5,167 bases of DNA from Salibacteraceae bacterium. Its GTDB lineage: Bacteria > Bacteroidota > Bacteroidia > Flavobacteriales_G > Salibacteraceae. The notes below the pieces were generated by a model. That model did not search any database. It was not told the DNA's origin and worked only from the letters and a program-made list of their open reading frames with translations. The translations under genes were made by a program, and so were the position numbers. Below, in pieces: positions 1 to 5,167 of the stretch (position 1 is the first letter of the stretch; every line of letters begins with the position of its first letter). The DNA is taken from NCBI GenBank assembly GCA_023262195.1, contig JALRDM010000330.1, forward strand, positions 1 through 5,167. Reading direction: 5' to 3'.

Positions 1-671
1 TTTTTTGGTAAAAGCTCCAACTCATCCGTATCCATATCTTGTGTTGTACGAGCCATTGACTTCACATCACCATCTTGCGCATTGGATTGAGCAAGAGTAA
101 CGGTTTCAAAAGCACCCATCTGATCTTCGAATGAAACGTAATCTTTCACATCCTGCCGGGGCGAGTAAACAACCTGTTCAACGTTGTTCAAAACAGAAAT
201 CAAGCCGATCAACACTAGGATTGCCGCTGCTGCGCGCCAGGTATTATTAGACATCCCCTCCCAAATTGGTAAGGCCTTTTGCAATTCGCTTTTGGCACCA
301 AAAGTTATGGTTGGGTCGGGCTTCAGTCGTGTTGCAGCATACAGTCTTGCCTCGCGTTCGAGCTTTGGGTTTAGCTCAACAAACTCAGTAACAGTAGCCG
401 ATTCTGGCTCTACGGCAAAAGCCATTTCATAATTATCTTCATGAATATGACTTGAACCTTTAAGCTCCATCATCAAAGCCTTTTTATCTATTTCAACCTT
501 GGGTTGGTCTAAGGTTAAATCAAGCGTTCCAAGCTCCTCAATTTCGTTTGCAATAGTTGGGTGTGCCGCCAGAAATGATTCGAAACTCAATCTCGTATCC
601 GGTGGTAGCGCACCATCAATGTAATCGAGCACATACACTTCATAATTCGATATGTCTATTTTGATGCTCAT
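1..671 (-). CDS. Probable anti-sigma factor, single-pass membrane protein (C-terminus beyond window)
   Basis: This frame is open from an ATG at 671 to the window edge (223 codons visible, no stop). Its ATG overlaps the stop of the upstream sigma-factor gene by four bases (ATGA, 668-671), so the two are very probably translationally coupled. The protein begins MSIKIDISNYEVYVLDYIDG, and this opening together with 'FLAAHP' resembles proteins encoded next to ECF sigma factors in Bacteroidota (recalled, not searched). Residues 1-145 are hydrophilic and acidic and contain two similar ~34-residue units (33-66 and 97-130). One hydrophobic segment, about 146-161 (WRAAAAILVLIGLISV), is the likely membrane span. 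The remainder would be periplasmic. Inferred role: the cytoplasmic part holds the sigma factor inactive until an envelope signal releases it. No FecR-like sensor domain is visible, but the C-terminus is missing. The function rests mainly on gene order and topology. Confidence 0.75.
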   Translation of the reverse strand, partial: MSIKIDISNYEVYVLDYIDGALPPDTRLSFESFLAAHPTIANEIEELGTLDLTLDQPKVEIDKKALMMELKGSSHIHEDNYEMAFAVEPESATVTEFVELNPKLEREARLYAATRLKPDPTITFGAKSELQKALPIWEGMSNNTWRAAAAILVLIGLISVLNNVEQVVYSPRQDVKDYVSFEDQMGAFETVTLAQSNAQDGDVKSMARTTQDMDTDELELLPK

Positions 672-1171
672 ATTACTAGGTCCAAGCTTCCGATATAGCT
701 TTTAAGTTTTTTTCTAGCTCTGAAAATATAGACCTTCACTTGGCTCAAGCTGAGGTCTGTAATCTCCGCAATTTCATTGTAATCATAGCCTTCGTAATCT
801 CGCAAAAGGATTACTGATTTCTGTATCTCAGGCAAAGTATTTAAAGCAGAATGCAATACCTCTTGTAGGTCTGGCGAAATACTTTGAGATACCGCAGCAT
901 TTTCATGAACTTCAACGCTTGAATACTTTGAGTTTTTCCTGAATAGATCAATCATCTTATTGTGCACCGTAGTAAAGAGGTATGATTTCACCTTTTCTTG
1001 ATTCACTTGATCCTTTCGTTCCCACAATTTCGAAAACGCATCTTGAACCGCATCCTGAGCATCATCCTCGTTTTTGCACATGGAATAGGCAAACCGATAC
1101 AAGCCATCGGCATGTTTATCTACGACTTTATTGTAGGTTTTTACATTCAATTTTTCAGCTCGGTTGCACAC
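668..1171 (-). CDS. RNA polymerase ECF (sigma-70 family, RpoE-like) sigma factor
   Basis: This 167-residue protein has the usual two-domain ECF layout. Region 2 spans about residues 13-79: it includes 'HADGLYRFAYS', 'DAQDAVQDAF' and 'LWERKDQV', and ends in 'SYLFTTVHNKMIDLFRK', the helix that binds the -10 element and core polymerase. Region 4 spans about 103-162: 'LNTLPEIQKSVILLRDYEG' leads into the helix-turn-helix 'YNEIAEITDLSLSQVKVYIF' and 'RARKKL', which reads the -35 element. Length is normal for the family. It acts in the cytoplasm and redirects RNA polymerase to an unknown target set. The downstream anti-sigma-like gene overlaps it by ATGA. The start is uncertain: no in-frame ATG precedes region 2. 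The frame is open up to a TAA at 1195-1193, leaving GTG at 1171 or TTG at 1150; the latter gives MNVKTYNKVV, a natural-looking ECF start. It may be autoregulated, but that is inference. Confidence 0.93.
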   Translation of the reverse strand: MCNRAEKLNVKTYNKVVDKHADGLYRFAYSMCKNEDDAQDAVQDAFSKLWERKDQVNQEKVKSYLFTTVHNKMIDLFRKNSKYSSVEVHENAAVSQSISPDLQEVLHSALNTLPEIQKSVILLRDYEGYDYNEIAEITDLSLSQVKVYIFRARKKLKSYIGSLDLVI

Positions 1172-1228
1172 ATGAAACGAACCTCGGTCTAATTAGTTAC
1201 AGATGATCGAAAAAATTCGCGATTCTGC

Positions 1229-1258
1229 CAAAATCAAATGAAGTAGGTTTGCGTCAAA
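1229..1258 (-). promoter_or_regulatory. Candidate Bacteroidota-type promoter for the sigma/anti-sigma operon
   Basis: Read on the minus strand, TTTG (1258-1255) is followed after 18 bp by TGATTTTG (1236-1229). This matches the Bacteroidota housekeeping consensus (TTTG, about 19 bp, TAnnTTTG) with one mismatch and near-ideal spacing. Transcription would start near 1222-1224, leaving a leader of about 50 bases before the GTG at 1171. Such short motifs can arise by chance in AT-rich DNA, so this is a candidate only. Confidence 0.33.
1244..1251 (+). promoter_or_regulatory. Candidate -7 element upstream of the ktrA-like gene
   Basis: TAGGTTTG matches the Bacteroidota -7 consensus TAnnTTTG at every fixed base. 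No TTTG sits at the expected distance upstream, so only half of the promoter is recognisable. The transcript would begin around 1257-1259, giving a very short leader of about ten bases to the ATG at 1269. It lies inside the spacer of the candidate minus-strand promoter, so the two could not easily be occupied together. Confidence 0.25.
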
Positions 1259-1262
1259 TTAT

Positions 1263-1961
1263 GTGAATATGTCTCAAAGGTATGCGGTAATTGGGCTTGG
1301 GCAATTTGGCCGTGCCATCGCAACAGCGTTGGCGTCAAAAGGAGCCGAGGTAGTAGCCATTGACAACAATCCTCAGCATGTAGATCAACTCAAAGATGAT
1401 GTGGCACTTGTTGTATGCATGGATGCTACCGATCGCAAGGCGCTGATAGCTCATGGTATTCATGAGCTTGATGCTGTTGTATTAGCCATCGGAAAAGACT
1501 TTGAATCGCTCCTGCTCTGCGCAGCTCACCTGCTTGAAATGAATTGTAAACGAATCATTACTCGATGTCATGGTAAACATCAGCGTATGATTTTAGAGCG
1601 ACTTGGTGTGAGTGAAATTCTTACTCCAGAAGATGAAGTAGGAAAAATTGTTGCAGAGCGACTGTTGAATCCAAGCATCTTAAGCTTCCTAGAATTACCC
1701 GATGATTTTGAGATCGTTGAAATACGTGCACCACAAAAAATCATCAACCGATCTTTAGAAGATGTTGGCTTACGAGACAAATACAAATTGACTGTAATTA
1801 CGATAAAGCGTGAATTTCAAGAGATGAAAGATGGAGAAAGCGTTACCGAGCAGCACGTGTTGGGAGTACCGAGTTCAAAAACTATGATTACCGAAAACGA
1901 CACACTCATGATTTTTGGACAGGTAAAAGACATCAAACGATTCACTGATATCAACGAATAA
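1263..1961 (+). CDS. ktrA: KtrA/TrkA-family cytoplasmic gating subunit of K+ uptake (RCK protein)
   Basis: This single-unit RCK protein has 232 residues counted from GTG 1263. The in-frame ATG at 1269 is at least as likely a start and gives 230 aa (MSQRYAVIGLGQFG); KtrA proteins are about 220 aa, whereas enterobacterial TrkA is twice that. RCK_N covers about 7-130: glycine-rich loop GLGQFG (11-16), acidic D34 ending strand 2 (AIDNNP), then 'DATD' (54-57). RCK_C covers about 149-228 ('FEIVEI' to 'VKDIKRF'). The motif 'ILTPEDEVG' resembles the 'HPEKDMG' stretch of Bacillus KtrA. In this family the protein forms a cytoplasmic octameric ring that binds ATP/ADP or NAD(H) and gates a KtrB/TrkH channel. 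No channel gene adjoins it, so the partner is presumably encoded elsewhere. The gene diverges from the sigma operon and has no clear Shine-Dalgarno, as is usual in Bacteroidota. Gln14 occupies the place where Bacillus KtrA has Arg16. Confidence 0.92.
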   Translation: MNMSQRYAVIGLGQFGRAIATALASKGAEVVAIDNNPQHVDQLKDDVALVVCMDATDRKALIAHGIHELDAVVLAIGKDFESLLLCAAHLLEMNCKRIITRCHGKHQRMILERLGVSEILTPEDEVGKIVAERLLNPSILSFLELPDDFEIVEIRAPQKIINRSLEDVGLRDKYKLTVITIKREFQEMKDGESVTEQHVLGVPSSKTMITENDTLMIFGQVKDIKRFTDINE

Positions 1962-2046
1962 GCACGTTAGAACTACGAGCATCATTGTGCGCTGGGTCAT
2001 GAAATCCAAGGTTTGATGGCTATATTCGCCTGACCTAACTATTTGC
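1962..2046 (+). other. Intergenic gap between ktrA-like and protease genes
   Basis: These 85 bp contain no ORF of note, no strong hairpin followed by T-run, and no perfect promoter. The best -7-like octamer is TATATTCG (2021-2028, one mismatch to TAnnTTTG), which lacks a suitably spaced TTTG. Whether the protease genes have their own promoter or are read through from the ktrA-like gene cannot be decided from the sequence. Confidence 0.5.
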
Positions 2047-4422
2047 ATGAAGTCAATTTATCTTTTTATCGCCCTTTGGGCTTTAATGTGTTTTCAAGGT
2101 GTCGCACAAGAACCGTGTGCTCAACACATTATTGAGAAGGAAATGCGCCTAGCAGATCCTATCTTGGACCAGTCATTTATTGACTACCAAGCCCAAGTAT
2201 TTACACAGCAAGCCCACAGCGGAGCGCGTGCCGAACTCATTGTAATTCCTGTTGTGTTTCACATCGTTCATGACAACGGACCTGAATTCATTTCAGATGC
2301 ACAAATTCACAACGCAATGCGCATAATGAATCAAGACTATGCAGCTATCAACGATGAGCTTTCTGAAGTGGTTGCGGCTTTTACTGATGACATTGGCGTT
2401 GCAGACATTGAGTTTCGATTAGCCCAGAAAGACCCCAGTGGAAATCCTACAAATGGAATCGATCATATTTTCTCTGATGAAACGTATGTGGGCGATGACG
2501 GATCTAAACTAAACAACTGGCCTCGAGACAAGTACCTAAATATATGGGTGACAGACGTGATCTACATTCAAGGTGCGGCAGCTTATGCCTATCGTCCCCC
2601 ATCTGCAGATGGCAACCCCACCGCTGATGGCATCATTTCCAATCATCGATATGTTGGCAATATTGGCACTGCCAGTAACACAAGCGGCAAAACTCTAACC
2701 CATGAAATTGGGCATTACTTAGGACTACCCCATACATGGGGAGAAACCAATGCACCTGGCTGCAACGGCACAAATCCAAATCCACCTTGCGATGGTGTAA
2801 ATAATTGTAATTTGGATGATGGCATTAATGACACCCCCAACTGTCTCGGTGTCTCTGGTGGCAATTGTCAATTGAACCGCACCACTTGTAGCTCTTTAGA
2901 TAATATTCAAAACTTCATGGATTACTCAAGTTGTGAGGCAAACTTCACCAAAGGACAGGTTAATGTTATGCGCAACGTTCTCAACAACTCTTTGGCCGAT
3001 CGAGACGAGCTGTGGACGGAAAGTAATTTAGCAAGCACCGGAGTGCACAAGTTGACCAAGGCTGATTATTTCATTGAGAATGGCCCTGGTCACTGCATCA
3101 ATGATACTGTAAAGTTTTATGACGCTTCAACCTACGGTGCCACTAGTTGGTCATGGAAATTAGAAGGCCCTTATCAAACCATTACTTCTAGCGGCAAAAA
3201 CCCCGAGATTGTTTTCAAAATGCCAGGATTGTATTCCTTAACGCTTGAAGTAAGCGATGGAAATGATACGAAATCGATAACGGCAGAGCGTGCAGTGATG
3301 GTTTCCAGCGTTTATGGTCAAGCTGTACCATTCTTTGATGACTTTAGTGATGGCAGCAACTGGATAAGCGATAACAATCAGGAAGAAGATGAAGACGATG
3401 TTTGGGAGCACGTAAGCGATATTGGTTTTGATGGAGACGGTTGCTTTAAAATGAATGCCTTAGGCTCGCCACCAAACCGCTGGGACGACCTCATTCTTGC
3501 CAGCCTTGACTTAAGATCTTTGACATCAATTTCAATTTCATTGGATGTGGCTTATTCGCAATTAAACAATTCTGATGATGACGAGCTTTCGATTCAAATC
3601 AGCACAGATTGTGGAGCGACATGGAGAAATATTTGGAGTCGATCGGGAGCAAATCTCGCAGGTTCAACCCCACTTTCTACAAGCAATTTCGAACCTGAAA
3701 ACTCTGATTGGGAGACCTTCACCATCAATAACCTACCAGCCATGTGGTTTTCTGGTAACACAATTTTTAGAGTACGGTTTACGAGTGACCTTGGCAATAA
3801 TCTATACTTGGATAACTTTAATGTCACTGGTAATTACAGTGATGTGCCCGTTCTCGCATATCCGGTAGATGGCGCCACCAATCAGGGCGAAAACACCACC
3901 ATCGACTGGCGTGCTATTCCAGAAGTTTCAGGCTATGAGTATGAAGTTGATCAAATCAATCTATTCAACTTAGCTTCATTAATATCTGGTTCAACCTCAT
4001 ACATCGATGAGACCTCAGAAGGTGAAGACACAGAAGTGCTGATTCAAGGACTTGAACAAGGTGAGAAATATTTTTGGAGAGTGAGAAGCGTTGATGGTTC
4101 CGTTACTTCTGACTGGAGCGAAACATGGGAGTTTGAAGTAGATGCAAATGGGGTAGGAATAGACTTGAAAAACGCAAAACCAATTTCAATCTTTCCAAAT
4201 CCAGCGAAAGACCGTCTATTTATCACATTGTCTGAACCTCAAAATGTACAATCCATTCGAGTTATGTCACTTGACGGGAAGGTGTTGCTGAACAATCAAT
4301 TGACAGACGGTGTCGTAAGTGAATTGAGTTTGAATAGTCAACGACTCAGTTCAGGGATTTACTTCTTACAAGTAAATTCAGAAAGCAGCTCAATTTATGA
4401 GCAGTTTGTGATTTCAAAATAA
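2047..4422 (+). CDS. Secreted M43-family (cytophagalysin/pappalysin-like) zinc metalloprotease with PKD, MAM-like, FnIII and T9SS sorting domains
   Basis: This complete 791-residue protein is a secreted metzincin endopeptidase. In order: Sec signal peptide (1-20, cleavage near GVA-Q21); short pro-region with C24 as its only cysteine; M43 catalytic domain from about 65 ('VIPVVFHIVH') to about 320. The zinc motif is HEIGHYLGLPH (H219, H223, H229 ligands; E220 catalytic), and the Met-turn is at M291 ('NFMDYSS'). Seven cysteines lie between the zinc motif and just after the Met-turn (239, 248, 254, 266, 274, 281, 296), suggesting disulfides. Next come a PKD-like domain (about 339-421, 'SWSWKLEG'), a MAM/jelly-roll-like domain (about 428-595) with an acidic patch at 446-451, an FnIII domain (about 601-698), and a type A T9SS sorting domain (about 712-791, 'ISIFPNPAKD', 'LSSGIYFLQV'). 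The last directs passage through the type IX machinery and is usually cleaved on export. Substrate is unknown; related enzymes cut matrix or serum proteins and gelatin. A homologous gene follows after 10 bp. Confidence 0.94.
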   Translation: MKSIYLFIALWALMCFQGVAQEPCAQHIIEKEMRLADPILDQSFIDYQAQVFTQQAHSGARAELIVIPVVFHIVHDNGPEFISDAQIHNAMRIMNQDYAAINDELSEVVAAFTDDIGVADIEFRLAQKDPSGNPTNGIDHIFSDETYVGDDGSKLNNWPRDKYLNIWVTDVIYIQGAAAYAYRPPSADGNPTADGIISNHRYVGNIGTASNTSGKTLTHEIGHYLGLPHTWGETNAPGCNGTNPNPPCDGVNNCNLDDGINDTPNCLGVSGGNCQLNRTTCSSLDNIQNFMDYSSCEANFTKGQVNVMRNVLNNSLADRDELWTESNLASTGVHKLTKADYFIENGPGHCINDTVKFYDASTYGATSWSWKLEGPYQTITSSGKNPEIVFKMPGLYSLTLEVSDGNDTKSITAERAVMVSSVYGQAVPFFDDFSDGSNWISDNNQEEDEDDVWEHVSDIGFDGDGCFKMNALGSPPNRWDDLILASLDLRSLTSISISLDVAYSQLNNSDDDELSIQISTDCGATWRNIWSRSGANLAGSTPLSTSNFEPENSDWETFTINNLPAMWFSGNTIFRVRFTSDLGNNLYLDNFNVTGNYSDVPVLAYPVDGATNQGENTTIDWRAIPEVSGYEYEVDQINLFNLASLISGSTSYIDETSEGEDTEVLIQGLEQGEKYFWRVRSVDGSVTSDWSETWEFEVDANGVGIDLKNAKPISIFPNPAKDRLFITLSEPQNVQSIRVMSLDGKVLLNNQLTDGVVSELSLNSQRLSSGIYFLQVNSESSSIYEQFVISK

Positions 4423-4432
4423 GAAAACAATA

Positions 4433-5167
4433 ATGATCAAGAATGTATTGACGGCCGTTGGAGCTGTTTTAATGAGCATCGGTTTACAGGCTCAGAATTA
4501 TGGGTGTGCTACCGATGAATATACCAATGTGTTACTCGGTGATGAGGCTTCGCGGGATGCCTATCTAGAACAACTAGCAGAATTCGATGCGATTGCCGCT
4601 CAAAGATTAGGATCAAGGGAGGATGCAGAATATGTTATTCCCGTGGTAGTTCACGTGATCTACAGCGACTGTGAGGGCAATATTTCAAAGTCGCAGATTG
4701 AGGATGGATTAAGAGTGCTCAATGAAGACTTCAGAAGAACTAATGCCGATACTTCCATAACACGCGAAGTATTTCAAGATCATGCCGTGGACGTTGGCAT
4801 TGAGTTCAGGCTTGCCAATCTTGATCCTTCAGGAGACCTTACTGATGGAATAAATCGCATACAAGCGGGTATTGCAACCAATGCCAGCAACAATGTGAAA
4901 TCACTGGCCTATTGGCCGAGCGATGAATACATGAATATTTGGGTGGTTGAGTCGATCCAAAATTTCACAGGAACGAGTGGCATTATCTTAGGATATGCCC
5001 AATTTCCAGGTTCTGGTTCTTGGAACACTTATGGAATTGTGATACGTAATGATGCATTCGGAACAATAGGTACTTCAAATGCCGATGGACGCACCTTAAC
5101 TCATGAAATTGGACATTGCCTAAACCTTTTGCATACATTCCAAGATGGATGCGGTTCGGGTTGTAGC
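4433..5167 (+). CDS. Second M43-family secreted zinc metalloprotease (3' end beyond window)
   Basis: This frame opens with ATG at 4433, ten bases after the previous stop, and stays open for all 245 codons to the window edge. A signal peptide is evident (1-20, LQA-Q21), then a short pro-region with one cysteine (C25). The M43 catalytic domain begins near 67 ('VIPVVVHVIY') and contains 'EFRLANLDPSG', 'EYMNIWVVE' and the zinc motif HEIGHCLNLLH (H224, H228, H234; catalytic E225), followed by 'TFQDG'. The same blocks occur in the same order in the preceding protease, so the two are paralogs, although overall divergence is large and the duplication must be old. The position usually held by Gly in HExxHxxGxxH is Asn here. 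The Met-turn, any accessory domains and any T9SS tail lie outside the window, so the export route is inferred from its neighbour. Probably co-transcribed with the upstream protease gene. Confidence 0.92.
   Translation, partial: MIKNVLTAVGAVLMSIGLQAQNYGCATDEYTNVLLGDEASRDAYLEQLAEFDAIAAQRLGSREDAEYVIPVVVHVIYSDCEGNISKSQIEDGLRVLNEDFRRTNADTSITREVFQDHAVDVGIEFRLANLDPSGDLTDGINRIQAGIATNASNNVKSLAYWPSDEYMNIWVVESIQNFTGTSGIILGYAQFPGSGSWNTYGIVIRNDAFGTIGTSNADGRTLTHEIGHCLNLLHTFQDGCGSGCS

Noticed and set aside
184..432. Plus-strand ORF of 82 codons
   Set aside because: It lies antisense inside the anti-sigma-like coding frame, which has continuous coding character and a membrane segment; the plus-strand translation is low-complexity Ser/Ala without a recognisable domain.
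982..1206. Plus-strand ORFs over the start of the sigma factor gene
   Set aside because: They are antisense to well-conserved sigma region 2; their translations look random.
1963..1991. GCAC ... GTGC inverted repeat after the ktrA-like gene as a terminator
   Set aside because: Only four base pairs with a loop of about 20 bases and no T-run follow; not a credible intrinsic terminator.
2011..2046. Possible promoter just before the first protease (TTTG at 2012-2015, TAACTATTTG at 2036-2045)
   Set aside because: The second element has a two-base insertion relative to TAnnTTTG and abuts the start codon, so transcription would begin inside the gene. TATATTCG at 2021-2028 has one mismatch but no matching upstream TTTG.
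3575..3868. Overlapping ORFs on both strands inside the first protease gene
   Set aside because: The protease frame is continuous and domain-supported across this stretch; the others are shadows.
4496..4509. Possible lipobox at the N-terminus of the second protease (cysteine at residue 25)
   Set aside because: The residues before the cysteine (QNYG) lack the Leu at -3, and signal peptidase I cleavage after LQA fits better.

Overview
The window looks like chromosomal DNA of a Bacteroidota bacterium, most likely in or near Flavobacteriales. The main evidence is a C-terminal type IX secretion (T9SS) sorting domain on a secreted metalloprotease. This is supported by an ECF sigma factor with a Bacteroidota-style anti-sigma-like partner, the lack of clear Shine-Dalgarno sequences, AT-leaning composition, and promoter-like TTTG / TAnnTTTG elements. 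No mobile element, RNA gene, CRISPR array or insertion sequence was seen.

Layout. On the minus strand (1-1171), an ECF sigma factor (668-1171) is followed by a single-pass membrane protein (671 down to the window edge) that is its probable anti-sigma factor. The two genes overlap by four bases (ATGA), a classic sign of translational coupling. A 91-bp divergent gap (1172-1262) separates this pair from the plus-strand genes. First on the plus strand is a KtrA/TrkA-type cytoplasmic gating subunit of a K+ uptake system (about 1263-1961), with no membrane channel partner in view. After an 85-bp gap come two consecutive genes for secreted M43 (pappalysin/cytophagalysin-like) zinc metalloproteases. 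The first is complete (2047-4422, 791 aa: signal peptide, short pro-region, catalytic domain, PKD, MAM-like jelly roll, FnIII, T9SS tail). The second starts 10 bp later (4433) and runs off the right edge, 11 residues after its zinc motif.

How the genes fit together. The sigma/anti-sigma pair is probably a self-contained envelope-signalling switch with unknown regulon. The KtrA subunit probably works with a KtrB/TrkH-type channel encoded elsewhere. The two proteases form a tandem paralogous unit, probably co-transcribed, and probably export enzymes to the cell surface or medium through the Sec and T9SS pathways. Nothing in the sequence links the three modules functionally beyond proximity.

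I do not see a convincing wholly new system here. The points most worth a second look are the internal duplication in the anti-sigma-like protein, the overlapping divergent promoter-like elements, the orphan KtrA with Gln in its glycine-rich loop, and the tandem proteases with a matching cysteine near each mature N-terminus.
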